Below are positions 52,296 through 61,328 of a stretch of 64,000 nt of DNA, piece after piece. Origin of the DNA: CACIAM-69d sp001698445 (GTDB lineage Bacteria; Cyanobacteriota; Cyanobacteriia; CACIAM-69d); NCBI RefSeq assembly GCF_043235035.1, contig NZ_JAZAQF010000088.1, positions 1 to 64,000 on the forward strand, given 5' to 3'. Made by a program: the position numbers and the translations under genes. The notes below the pieces were generated by a model that worked only from the letters and a program-made list of their open reading frames with translations, had not been told where the DNA came from and ran no database searches. Position 1 is the first letter of the stretch; the number at the start of each line of letters is the position of its first letter.

Positions 52296-52757
52296 ATGAC
52301 ATCGGCCGTGAATTTCAAGCGTTTATCGGTCATTGCGATTCTGCTTTGGGCCGGGGCTGCGGCCTTGGTGGTCATGCGGCCTCGCAACGAGACCCTCAGC
52401 CGTCTTGCGGAGCAGTTGGCCAGTGGTCATTGGCAAACGGCCAATGCCTTGACTTGGCAAATTTTGGCTCCTAATGCTCAGGTGGACAGCCTGATGCAGA
52501 CGGACTGTGATTTGCTGCTGGAGGTCGATCGCCTCTGGAGCGACTATAGCGACGGTCAGTTGGGATTGCGCACCCAATCTCGTCTGGCCGCCATGGCCGC
52601 CCCCACGAGCCTAGCCCAGGAATGGGCGGCCCAGGAGGCTCCCGCGCCACTGCCTCCGCCTGGCAGCCTACCTAATGCGGCCAGCACCCACCAAGGCCCG
52701 GGACTGGCTGACCTGACAGCCCTGGCGATCGCCCGTTTCGAGCAATGTAAACGCTAG
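52296..52757 (+). CDS. Membrane-anchored GUN4-like domain protein
   Basis: A 153-residue protein from the ATG at 52296 (MTSAVNFKRLSVIAILLWAG). A transmembrane segment is followed by a helical block, RLAEQLASGHWQTANALTW, then LLLEVDRLWSDYSDGQLGLRT, with the pattern of the GUN4 porphyrin-binding family. The end is a Pro/Ala-rich tail. The frame runs upstream to 52059 but those residues show no domain. The role may be tetrapyrrole-related; the match is partial. Confidence 0.6.
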   Translation: MTSAVNFKRLSVIAILLWAGAAALVVMRPRNETLSRLAEQLASGHWQTANALTWQILAPNAQVDSLMQTDCDLLLEVDRLWSDYSDGQLGLRTQSRLAAMAAPTSLAQEWAAQEAPAPLPPPGSLPNAASTHQGPGLADLTALAIARFEQCKR

Positions 52758-52924
52758 ATCGGCACTTTTTGCCAAAGCATGATTGCACTGGACTGTTTTG
52801 GAGCAACCCAATTATCAACTTCTGAACACAAACGGGTTGTGGCCAAGGATTACAGATGGCTCGACCCCGATTGACTGATCTGTTACGGTTGGTGCGATCG
52901 TTTGGTCGATCTGTCTCTTAATCT

Positions 52925-54784
52925 ATGGCCTTGCGATATCTAGCTTTGCAACTTCTACCCTTGCAATTTCCAGCGCTTAGATTTCCAGCGCTTAGATTTC
53001 TAGTCTTTAGATTCCCAATATCGAAGCCTGAATTGAACCATGAGAGCCATGAATTGAAGCCTACATTCAGGCATTGCTCGGATCGCCATTGGCGGTGGTT
53101 GCTGGGATCGCTGGCGAGCTTGGGCTGTTTGGGCGGTGGGACAGTGGCAGCCATCGCCCAAACTCCCCCTTTGCCCCGTCCCGATCGCCTGCCGGATCCA
53201 ATCACCATTCCGGAGCCAGACCAGCCCCCGCCCACTTTGCAGCCGCCCCCGATCGAGCAGCCAGCCTCGCCCTCTGACCTGCCGCCGATCCCCGGTCAAA
53301 TTATGGTGAAGGCTTTTCGGGTCACGGGCAGCACGATTTTCACAGAGCGTGAATTTGCGACCCTGCTTCAACCCTACACCAATCGCCCCCTCACCTTTGC
53401 GGAGTTGCTGGAAGCGCGATCGGCGGTGACACAGCAATATGTCAACAAAGGCTACAAAACCTCCGGGGCCTTTTTGCCGCCCCAGGAGATTGATCCGGTT
53501 CAGGGCATTGTGGAGATTCGGGTACTGGAAGGTCGGCTAGAGGCGATCGAGGTGCAGGGGTTACGACGACTGCGCCCCAGCTACGTGCAACGGCGCATTG
53601 AACGGGCCACCCAACCGCCGCTCCAGGTCAATCGCCTGCTGACCGCTCTGCAACTGTTGCAGGCCGATCCCCTCATTGAAACCGTTTCCGCAGAGCTTTC
53701 GGCAGGAACCGAACCGGGCACGAACCTGCTGCGGATCACCCTCACGGAAGCCGACAGCCTCCATGGCGATCTATCGGTGGATAATGGGCGATCGCCCAGC
53801 GTGGGCACAGTTCGACGACGCGCCACCATCACCCAAGCCAACCTGCTGGGGCTAGGCGATGGTATCAGCCTCAGCTACACCAACACCGACGGCAGCGACT
53901 CGATCGAAGCCAGTTACACCATCCCGATCGACAGTCGCAACAGCACGATCGGGGCCCGCTTCCAATGGACCGGCAGCAGCATCGTTGAAGATCCCTTCGG
54001 CCCCCTCGACATCCAAGCCGACTCCTACCAATACGAACTGACCTATCGCCGCCCCCTGGTGCAGCAGCCCAACTATGAAGTCGTCACGGGCTTAACCCTC
54101 TCGCACCTGGACAGCCAAACCAGCCTGCTCGGCATTGACTTTCCCCTTTCCCCGGGAGCCGATGACCAAGGACAAACCAGCGTCACTGCCCTGCGGTGGT
54201 TTCACGAGTGGACCAGTCGCAGCGAAAGCTACGTTTTGGCCTTGCGATCGCAACTGAGTTTGGGACTGGATGCCCTTGACTCCACCATCAATCGCGAGTC
54301 GCCCGATAGTCAATTCTTGGCCTGGCGTGGCCAAGCCCAGTGGGTGCGCCAATTTGCGCCCGATACGCTGCTGCTGGTGCGGGGTGAGGCCCAATGGGCC
54401 GATCGCCCGCTCTTGCCCGTGGAGCAGTTTGGCCTAGGGGGATTTGAAAGCGTTCGGGGCTATCGCCAAGACTTGCTGCTGACCGATGGCGGGCTGTTTG
54501 GGTCGGCTGAATTGCGCCTGCCCCTGTTCCGCGCGCCCAAAATTAAAGGGGTGATGCAAATTGTGCCCTTTCTGGATGTGGGAACCGGCTGGAACCGGGG
54601 CGATCGACCCGATCCCGATCCCCAAACCCTCGTTGGTCTCGGGTTGGGCCTCCGATGGCAACAGGGCGATCGATTCACAGCGCGCCTAGACTACGCCATT
54701 CCCCTGGTGGAGGTGGACAACCCAGACCAAGACACCTGGCAGGAAAATGGCCTCTATTTTTCCGTGCAGTGGCGAGCTTTTTGA
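52925..54784 (+). CDS. ShlB/FhaC/HecB (TpsB) outer-membrane secretion protein
   Basis: A 619-residue two-partner-secretion transporter. After a signal-like segment (WRWLLGSLASLGCLGGG) and a Pro-rich linker come POTRA domains (VKAFRVTGSTIFTEREF, IEVQGLRRLRPSYVQ) and a beta-barrel with the VRGYRQD motif (about 510) and final FSVQWRAF. It exports one partner, a TpsA protein, through the outer membrane. No TpsA gene lies near. The first 35 residues are coded by an imperfect repeat (ttccagcgcttaga), so the true start may be internal. Confidence 0.88.
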   Translation: MALRYLALQLLPLQFPALRFPALRFLVFRFPISKPELNHESHELKPTFRHCSDRHWRWLLGSLASLGCLGGGTVAAIAQTPPLPRPDRLPDPITIPEPDQPPPTLQPPPIEQPASPSDLPPIPGQIMVKAFRVTGSTIFTEREFATLLQPYTNRPLTFAELLEARSAVTQQYVNKGYKTSGAFLPPQEIDPVQGIVEIRVLEGRLEAIEVQGLRRLRPSYVQRRIERATQPPLQVNRLLTALQLLQADPLIETVSAELSAGTEPGTNLLRITLTEADSLHGDLSVDNGRSPSVGTVRRRATITQANLLGLGDGISLSYTNTDGSDSIEASYTIPIDSRNSTIGARFQWTGSSIVEDPFGPLDIQADSYQYELTYRRPLVQQPNYEVVTGLTLSHLDSQTSLLGIDFPLSPGADDQGQTSVTALRWFHEWTSRSESYVLALRSQLSLGLDALDSTINRESPDSQFLAWRGQAQWVRQFAPDTLLLVRGEAQWADRPLLPVEQFGLGGFESVRGYRQDLLLTDGGLFGSAELRLPLFRAPKIKGVMQIVPFLDVGTGWNRGDRPDPDPQTLVGLGLGLRWQQGDRFTARLDYAIPLVEVDNPDQDTWQENGLYFSVQWRAF

Positions 54785-55080
54785 TTGCGGAGTTCCGCCG
54801 CTGGCGAATTCCCTTGACCCAACGGCGATCGGCGCGATCGGGCACGAATTCCAAAAACTCATAGCTCCCATTGCCCCGTTGCCGCTGGGAACGATGGGGA
54901 GCGATCATCCAAAATAACCACCCAAAACCAGCACCCAACCACCGCCCAACCAGGACTCAGCCTTCCCCCAAAATTGGTGAACCCAAGCTGTCAATGGCGG
55001 AAATCTTGTCCATAAATCTCGCTAAAAATCGATTTATAGAAAAATTTAGGTCTAAAACCCCGCCCTTTCAGGTCATGCTA
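54785..55080. other. Intergenic region, no gene seen
   Basis: GC-rich text after the TpsB gene with several short frames on both strands. No domain or structure was recognised. It leads into the IS605-type right end at 55081. Confidence 0.35.
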
Positions 55081-55232
55081 AATTACAGGTGGCCGCTGGG
55101 CTAGCGGTTTCAGTCTGTGGAGCAACCGTAAAACCCAAAGAGAATCGATCTCAGCAGGCTGGTGCGATGAAGCAGAAACCCAAACCTCATGATTTGGGAA
55201 TCCCCGTCCACTTGCGGTGGGGAGGATGTCAA
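55081..55232 (+). ncRNA. Orphan IS200/IS605 right end, TnpB omega-RNA-like
   Basis: The tail gatttgggaatccccgtcca, then ttgcggtggggaggatgtcaa, matches from memory the right end of cyanobacterial IS200/IS605 elements, where it forms the 3' part of the guide RNA used by TnpB. In one frame the upstream part reads AGLAVSVCGATVKPKE then AGAMKQKPKP, like a TnpB C-terminus; a TAA lies upstream in frame, so only about 45 codons remain. The hairpin CCAC-TTGCG-GTGG is visible. No tnpB or tnpA exists nearby. It is either a decayed element or a retained RNA; expression is unknown. Confidence 0.6.
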
Positions 55233-55388
55233 CCCTATTTTTGATGGCGGCATTGCATCGGAATAGAGCGACCGATCCGGATCCATGAATAATTGTTTGT
55301 GATTGTTCGTGGTTGTTTGTGAATAATTGCTTTTTGAAATATTTCGATCGCTCCATGCAGAACTTTTTCAGTCCCTATTCCAGTTTCC

Positions 55389-55868
55389 ATGAGTCGTTCT
55401 AGCGCCTCCGCCACTGTCATTTCGGTTGGGGCGATCGACCAGCGATCGCAAACGACCCATGTGCAACAGGTGCTGCGCCTTTCAACCCAAGGCAAACGGT
55501 TGCACAACATCACCAGCGCGATCGCGGAACTGGTGGCGCGATCGGGAGTGACCACCGGCCTCTGTACGCTGTTTGTGCAGCATACCTCCGCCAGCCTGGT
55601 GATCCAGGAAAACGCCGATTCTGACGTGTTACAAGACCTGGAAGCCTTCCTCGCCGGCCTCGTCCCCGAATCGGCTCCCTACCAACACAGTGCCGAAGGG
55701 CCCGATGACATGCCGGCCCACATTCGCACCGCCTTGACCCACACTTCTGAACAAATTCCGATCGTGCATGGTCAACTGGGACTGGGGATTTGGCAGGGAA
55801 TCTATCTCTGGGAACATCGACAGCACGGTCGCACGCGCGAAGTTGTGGTACATATCATGGGTGGTTAA
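55389..55868 (+). CDS. YjbQ family protein (UPF0047)
   Basis: A 159-residue protein. Motifs: TTGLCTLFVQHTSASL, ENADSDVLQDLE and HGQLGLGIWQGIYLWEHR, the conserved His/Glu/Gly pattern of YjbQ. Relatives have weak thiamine-phosphate synthase activity; the true role is unclear. A gap of about 60 bp separates it from the CheY-like gene downstream. Confidence 0.9.
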   Translation: MSRSSASATVISVGAIDQRSQTTHVQQVLRLSTQGKRLHNITSAIAELVARSGVTTGLCTLFVQHTSASLVIQENADSDVLQDLEAFLAGLVPESAPYQHSAEGPDDMPAHIRTALTHTSEQIPIVHGQLGLGIWQGIYLWEHRQHGRTREVVVHIMGG

Positions 55869-55915
55869 CTCGCCCGATTGCGAGGGATGGCGGTCAGCAA
55901 CCGCCGCCAACTGCG

Positions 55916-55922
55916 AAGGAGG
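55916..55922 (+). promoter_or_regulatory. Strong ribosome-binding site deciding a GTG start
   Basis: AAGGAGG, five bases upstream of the GTG at 55928. It decides the start of the CheY-like gene and rules out an overlong frame from 55790 that overlaps YjbQ. Confidence 0.85.
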
Positions 55923-55927
55923 ATGTC

Positions 55928-56290
55928 GTGAGTAAGGTGCTAATTGTCGATGACAGCGCAACGATGCGCGAGATGATTGCCGCACTCCTCCAAAAACACG
56001 GCATGACGACGGTTTTGGCGGGCGATGGGGTAGAGGCACAGGTGCAATTTGAGGCCAGTGCTCCGGATTTGGTAATCACAGACATTGTGATGCCCCGGAT
56101 GAATGGCTATGAATTTTGTCGTTGGATGAAGTCGGATAACAACCGAAAGGATGTGCCCGTGGTGCTTTGCACCAGCAAAAGCGAAGAGTTCGATCGCTAC
56201 TGGGGCATGAAACAAGGGGCCGATGCTTACATCGCCAAGCCCTTCCAACCGGAAGAGCTGATTGACACGGTGCGGCAACTGTTGAAGTAG
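55928..56290 (+). CDS. CheY-like response regulator (PixH/PilH type)
   Basis: A 120-residue receiver: KVLIVDDSATMREMI, the phospho-acceptor Asp in LVITDIVMPRMNGYEF, CTSKSEEFDRYWGMKQGADAY and IAKPF. The GMKQGADAYIAKPF part is typical of PilH/PixH regulators in cyanobacterial pilus and phototaxis systems. It may work with a PatA-type regulator such as the one at 38555, but the genes are not adjacent. Confidence 0.92.
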   Translation: MSKVLIVDDSATMREMIAALLQKHGMTTVLAGDGVEAQVQFEASAPDLVITDIVMPRMNGYEFCRWMKSDNNRKDVPVVLCTSKSEEFDRYWGMKQGADAYIAKPFQPEELIDTVRQLLK

Positions 56291-56511
56291 CACCTGAAGG
56301 AGCGTCTGGAATCTTGAAATTGGGCCAATCCCCTCCCTGGCAACACCTGCGATCGCGCGAGACTCCGGGGATATTGGGCGATCGAGTCTTGAACCCAACC
56401 CAGTTTTTTGCCCCTGCCCACCCGCCGTGCCAGATTAATCGCCCGCTGGATTAATTCAGGTTGCTAAGATGGCCTTGCGATCGTTGTCAGCAGCATTGGG
56501 TAAACAGGACT

Positions 56512-57408
56512 GTGAGCAAACTGGGCAAACTGAGCTTCAAAAAACAGAGCATCCGAGCGCTCCAGGTTCTGGCTGTGCTTTGGGGTTGCATGGGGTTATC
56601 CATGCCGGCCCGGGCGGAAGTGTTGCTTCCCTATGCACCGCCGATTGATCCCCAATGGTCTGAGCAGGCTTTGGATCTAGCCCAAGATGCGGCGCGATTG
56701 GTGCAGTTTGAGCAATACGATGAGGCCCTGGCCCGCATTCGAGTGGCGGCCTATCTCGCTCCCAAAAATCCGCAGGTTTTGCGGTTGATGGGCGGTTTAT
56801 ATCTCCAGTCTCAACAGATTGATCGGGGCATTCAGGTGTTGGAATCGGCCCGGGCCTTGGCTCCGGAAGATCCATCGGTGTTGTTGGCGTTAGGGTCAGC
56901 CTACGGGCAACAGAAGCGCTGGGATGAGGCGCTGACCACGTTGCAGGCGGGCCTTAAGCTTCAGGATTCGCCCACGGGCCGGTTTGATTTGGGGAATGTC
57001 TACCTAACCATGGGCCGATTTCAGCAGGCGATCGAGCAGTTTCGGCAAGCGGTGACCCTGGAAGCGCGGATGTGGCCAGCGGTGAACAATATCGGCTTGG
57101 CGCTGTATGAGTTGGGCGATCGAGACAACGCCCTCAAGGAGTGGGAAGCGGCTTTGGCAGTGGATCCAACTGCCGCAGAACCCAAACTGGCGATCGCTAC
57201 GGCCACCTATACCGCTGCCGGTTGCCAAAGCCAAGCCCGAGATCCCAACTGCCTGAAGGGGTTGGCCCTGGCCCAGGAAGCTTTGGACACCGATGAGCGC
57301 TATGCGGATTTGCAGTACCTGAAGGACAACCTCTGGGGCACTCAACTGTTGAAAGATGCACAAGTGTTGCTCGATCGCCTCAAGCGCGATCGGGCCGCAG
57401 CTCGCTAA
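56512..57408 (+). CDS. Exported TPR-repeat protein
   Basis: A 298-residue protein from the GTG at 56512 (SKLGKLSFKKQSIRALQVLA); an earlier TTG at 56461 adds 17 residues. A signal-like segment ends PARAE. Five or more tetratricopeptide repeats follow (for example NPQVLRLMGGLYLQSQQ, DPSVLLALGSAYGQQKRWD, PTGRFDLGNVYLTMGRF). It probably binds other proteins in the periplasm or lumen. It is convergent with another TPR gene. Confidence 0.82.
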   Translation: MSKLGKLSFKKQSIRALQVLAVLWGCMGLSMPARAEVLLPYAPPIDPQWSEQALDLAQDAARLVQFEQYDEALARIRVAAYLAPKNPQVLRLMGGLYLQSQQIDRGIQVLESARALAPEDPSVLLALGSAYGQQKRWDEALTTLQAGLKLQDSPTGRFDLGNVYLTMGRFQQAIEQFRQAVTLEARMWPAVNNIGLALYELGDRDNALKEWEAALAVDPTAAEPKLAIATATYTAAGCQSQARDPNCLKGLALAQEALDTDERYADLQYLKDNLWGTQLLKDAQVLLDRLKRDRAAAR

Positions 57409-57501
57409 ATGCCAGTTCGCTCAACTTCAACTCGCTTAGCTTCAACGCAATCCAGCAGGGATGGACAATGCCGGTTCTCGCCCGCTGGATTGCTCTAGAG
57501 G

Positions 57502-58308
57502 TTAAAGCTTGAGGAATTTTTCTAGGGCGGCCACCATGGCGGGCGGCCAACGGCGCACCTTCGCCACCCATTCCAAGTCCTTGTAGCGCCGATCGAGGCC
57601 CACCACCGAGACCCACTGGCTTTCGGCCTCGCCCCGATCGCCCGCGTCCCACAGGGCCGCCGTCAGGGCCGCCCGCGCATCCGCAAAGGTGGGATATTTC
57701 CGCACCAAATTCCGCAACAGGCGCAAGGCCTCCGCCCGATCGCCCAACTGAAACAAGGCCAGGGCATGGTTCACCCGGGCGATCGCAAAATCGGGAGCCA
57801 AGCGCTCCGCCTGGGCATAGTCTTCCACCGCGATGGCCCATTGACCAAGGCCCGCCTCCGCATTGCCCCGGTTGTTGTAGGCAGCCGCATCATTGGGATC
57901 CAATTCCAACACATGGTCATAGTCCGCGATCGCCCCCGTCAGATCGCCCGCATTCTCCCGAGCCGCTCCCCGATTCAGGTAGGGATCCGGCGCATTGGGA
58001 GCACGGCTAATCGCTTCGTTATAGTCCGCGATCGCCTCCTGCAGCCGATTTTGGCTGGCGCGGGCATTGCCCCGGTTGCTCCAAATTTCCGCATTGTCGG
58101 GAAAAAGTTCCAGAATTTGCGTCCAGTAACGCTCAGCCTGGGCAAATTGCCCACCATTGGTGGCCTCAAAAGCTTGGTCAAAGAGCGATCGCGCGGCCTG
58201 AACGCGGGCTTCGAGGGGCAACTCATCGGCAAAACTCGGCATTGGCACAATTGCCCAACTGGCACAAATCACCAATCCCATCAGCCCGATCGCCAAACTT
58301 CGCCCCAT
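57502..58308 (-). CDS. Exported TPR-repeat protein
   Basis: A 268-residue protein from the ATG at 58308 (MGRSLAIGLMGLVICASWAI), chosen because it starts a signal peptide ending FADE. The frame continues upstream to 58620, but those residues lack domain features. TPR repeats are clear: AEIWSNRGNARASQNRL, PDPYLNRGAARENAGDL, AAAYNNRGNAEAGLGQW. Convergent partner of the TPR gene at 56512; the two may be ancient paralogues. Confidence 0.82.
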   Translation of the reverse strand: MGRSLAIGLMGLVICASWAIVPMPSFADELPLEARVQAARSLFDQAFEATNGGQFAQAERYWTQILELFPDNAEIWSNRGNARASQNRLQEAIADYNEAISRAPNAPDPYLNRGAARENAGDLTGAIADYDHVLELDPNDAAAYNNRGNAEAGLGQWAIAVEDYAQAERLAPDFAIARVNHALALFQLGDRAEALRLLRNLVRKYPTFADARAALTAALWDAGDRGEAESQWVSVVGLDRRYKDLEWVAKVRRWPPAMVAALEKFLKL

Positions 58309-58750
58309 TGCTTGCAAGCACCACCATTTGAAGCGTTCAGCCCCTCCTGGCTTAACTCCTCCCTGGACTTGAAGCCAACGGGCGGTTACCAATTGAGATA
58401 TCGGTTTGAATACTGTCCCGCAAGCGATCCGGGCGAACTGGCGATCGAGTTGTATTGACCAAGAGCGACCCACCCGGTTGCCCATCGCTGTCACCGCCGA
58501 TCGCCCCTGTGGTTCCCTGCGGTGATCCCGGCACTGACCGGGACTCGAACCCCATTGATGACCGGTTACGATCGAGCCAGCCAGGGCCAACAACAACTGG
58601 AACAAGCGTAAAACTCGCATGGGTTGGAACTCTGGGGGACACCGATAAGCATCCTAGCGCGATCGTTCTCTGCCATTACACCCGTTTTACCGATGTCTGC
58701 CTAAGGCGCACACCTTGTCCATCCTTGCCGATTTGCTGAGAGGTCAACCC
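58309..58750. other. Intergenic region, no gene seen
   Basis: Upstream of the minus-strand TPR gene and of the pentapeptide gene. A sequence around 58540 resembles a tRNA T-arm in the minus strand but was rejected (no matching acceptor 5' half). No promoter boxes assigned. Confidence 0.35.
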
Positions 58751-59281
58751 ATGAAAACGTCCCACAAAACTTGGACTGCCGCGATCACCTTCCTGCTGGC
58801 AGGGAGCTTGGCCAGCGTGGCCTGGGCCCAAAACACCACCGATCCCCAGCAGTTCATCAGCGGCAGCGCTCGCAGTTGCCAAGGTTGCGATCTTCAGGAA
58901 GCCAACCTCAGCGGCATCAGTCGGGTCAATGCGCGGCTGCGTCAGGCCCAACTGCAACTGGCCAATCTTTCCGACAGCAACTTCGAGGGCAGCTACTTCA
59001 CCTGTGCCAACTTGACCAGTGCCAACCTACGCAATACCAAGCTGCGATTTGCCAATTTTGTGGATGCCAACCTCAGCGGAACTGACCTGCGGGGAGCTGA
59101 TCTGCGCAATGTGGACTTGGGCGGGGCGATCGTAGACGAAAACACCAACTTTGAAGGGGCCAACCTTGAAGGGGCAAAGCTTTGGGATTCTGCAACCCTC
59201 TACCGCTCCGGTGTCGATTTACGGCGGATTCCCCGCAACGTTGAAGGCGATCTGGAGCGGGTGCGCTGCCGGAATCGCTAG
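58751..59281 (+). CDS. Exported pentapeptide-repeat protein
   Basis: A 176-residue protein from the ATG at 58751. The signal peptide is MKTSHKTWTAAITFLLAGSL, ending AWAQ. A(D/N)LXX-type repeats then run from about 50 to 150 (ANLSGISRVNARLRQAQLQL, ANLTSANLRNTKLRFANF, ANLSGTDLRGADLRNVDL), predicting a right-handed beta-helix. It ends with a non-repeat segment. Two cysteines (SCQGC) lie before the first repeat. Periplasmic or lumenal. Confidence 0.9.
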   Translation: MKTSHKTWTAAITFLLAGSLASVAWAQNTTDPQQFISGSARSCQGCDLQEANLSGISRVNARLRQAQLQLANLSDSNFEGSYFTCANLTSANLRNTKLRFANFVDANLSGTDLRGADLRNVDLGGAIVDENTNFEGANLEGAKLWDSATLYRSGVDLRRIPRNVEGDLERVRCRNR

Positions 59282-59499
59282 GGCCAGCAGTCTAATTAGT
59301 CCTAGCTAACCCGATCGCAACTGACCTAGCCAACAGAATCCGGCTTGCGGGCGGCCTCGCTCTCCCCTAATTCCAGTAAAATTTTCTATTGCCCTTTGCT
59401 CTTCGCGCGCGGGGAACTCCACGTTTGGCCGCGGCCGAACGCCCCGCGCCTTATCTTGTGGGCGAGATTTTTTTCTGGAAACCGTTCCCCTTTTTGCCG

Positions 59500-61254
59500 G
59501 TGAAAGACGCGATCGCCCGCCTTCGTTCAGCCCTGGAAACCGCCCTGGTCAAAGCCTTTGGCCCGGAGTTGGTTGGCACGGATCCGATGCTGGTTCCGGC
59601 CAGCAATCCCAAATTCGGGGATTACCAAGCCAATGTGGCTCTATCTTTAGCAAAACAGTGGGGCAAGCCGCCGCGCGAGGTAGCCAGCGCGATCGTGGCG
59701 GCCTTGGCGATCGAGGATTTCTGCGACTCCCCTACCATTGCGGGGCCGGGCTTCATTAACCTGACCCTCAAGGCCGACTACCTGTTGGGGCAATTGCGAT
59801 CGAGTCAAGGGAGCGATCGATTGGGCATTGACCCCGTAGCGCAACCGCAGCGCATTTTGGTGGACTTTTCCAGCCCCAACATTGCCAAGGAAATGCATGT
59901 GGGCCATTTGCGCTCCACGATCATTGGCGATGTGCTGGCCCGGGTTTTGGAGTTTTTGGGCCACGACGTGTTGCGGCTGAACCATGTGGGCGATTGGGGC
60001 ACGCAGTTTGGGATGTTGATTACCCATCTGCGGGAAGTGGCTCCGGAGGCCCTCACCAACGCCAATGCGATCGACCTGGGCGATCTGGTGGCGTTCTATC
60101 AAAAAGCGAAAAAGCGGTTTGATGAGGACGAGGATTTCAAAGAGCGATCGCGCCAAGAGGTTGTGCGCTTGCAGGGCGGCGATCCCGACAGCCGCCGCGC
60201 CTGGCAATTGCTCTGCGATCAATCCCGGCGAGAATTCCAAAAAATCTACGACCTGCTCGATATTCAACTCACGGAACGGGGAGAATCGTTCTATAACCCC
60301 CTGCTGTCGGAGGTGGTGAGCGCCCTGGAAACATCGGGCCTGCTGGTGGAGGATGCGGGGGCCCGCTGCGTGTTCCTGGACGGTTTTGTGAATAAGGACG
60401 GGAACCCGCTGCCCCTGATTGTTCAAAAGTCCGATGGAGGCTACAACTACGCCACAACGGATTTAGCCGCCATTCGTTATCGCACCACCCAAGACCGGGC
60501 TGATCGAATCATTTACGTCACCGATTCGGGGCAAGCAAACCACTTTGCCCAGGTGTTTCAGGTGGCCGAGCGGGCGGGCTGGGTTCCGGCGGGAGTGGAG
60601 CTGGTGCATGTGCCCTTTGGTTTGGTGCTGGGTGAGGACGGCAAAAAGCTGAAGACCCGATCGGGAGATACACCGAAGCTGAAGGATTTGTTGGCGGAGG
60701 CGATCGATCGATCGCGGGCCGACGTGGAACAGCGGTTGCAGTCAGAAGAGCGCAGTGAAACTCCCGAGTTCATTGAACAGGTGGCGCAAATTGTGGGCCT
60801 CAGCGCGGTGAAATATGCGGACTTGTCCCAAAACCGCACCAGTAGCTATGCCTTTAGCTACGACAAAATGTTGGCGCTTCAGGGCAACACAGCACCCTAT
60901 ATGCTCTATGCCTATGCTCGGATTCAAAGCATTAGCCGCAAGGGTGAAATTGATTTTCAGAACTTGGACAGTACCGAACTCATCCTCAGTGACGAGAGCG
61001 AATGGGCATTGCTCAAGCATCTTTTGCGACTGGATGAAGTTCTAGAGGCGATCGCAGCGGAATTGATGCCCAATCGCCTCTGTGAATATCTTTTTGAATT
61101 GAGCAAAAAGTTCAATAAATTCTATGATCGCTGCCCGGTTTTGAATGCCACAGAACCCGATCGCACTTCCCGCTTAGTGCTCTGTGATGCCACGGCGCGC
61201 ACCCTGAAGCTGGGGTTGAATTTGTTGGGTATTGCAGTGCTCGATCGAATCTAA
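59500..61254 (+). CDS. argS: Arginyl-tRNA synthetase
   Basis: A 584-residue class I synthetase. GTG at 59500 (VKDAIARLRSALE) is chosen, since the longer frame from 59389 adds 37 residues outside the family. The HIGH motif is HVGH (about 133), and the KMSKS-like loop is GKKLKTRSG. The C-terminal anticodon-binding domain follows (YADLSQNRTSSYAFSYDKML). It charges tRNA-Arg and needs the tRNA for amino-acid activation. Confidence 0.94.
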   Translation: MKDAIARLRSALETALVKAFGPELVGTDPMLVPASNPKFGDYQANVALSLAKQWGKPPREVASAIVAALAIEDFCDSPTIAGPGFINLTLKADYLLGQLRSSQGSDRLGIDPVAQPQRILVDFSSPNIAKEMHVGHLRSTIIGDVLARVLEFLGHDVLRLNHVGDWGTQFGMLITHLREVAPEALTNANAIDLGDLVAFYQKAKKRFDEDEDFKERSRQEVVRLQGGDPDSRRAWQLLCDQSRREFQKIYDLLDIQLTERGESFYNPLLSEVVSALETSGLLVEDAGARCVFLDGFVNKDGNPLPLIVQKSDGGYNYATTDLAAIRYRTTQDRADRIIYVTDSGQANHFAQVFQVAERAGWVPAGVELVHVPFGLVLGEDGKKLKTRSGDTPKLKDLLAEAIDRSRADVEQRLQSEERSETPEFIEQVAQIVGLSAVKYADLSQNRTSSYAFSYDKMLALQGNTAPYMLYAYARIQSISRKGEIDFQNLDSTELILSDESEWALLKHLLRLDEVLEAIAAELMPNRLCEYLFELSKKFNKFYDRCPVLNATEPDRTSRLVLCDATARTLKLGLNLLGIAVLDRI

Positions 61255-61328
61255 GCTCATCAATTCCGAGCCAAGTTAACAAGCTAATTGGTTATCTCAG
61301 AAGCGAACCCAAAAGGTTCAGCAACAGC

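Noticed and set aside
58513..58600. tRNA-like T-arm on the minus strand (ggttcgagtcccggtcagtg)
   Set aside because: The T-stem mispairs and no 5' half complementary to the acceptor end occurs at the right distance; no anticodon arm could be drawn.
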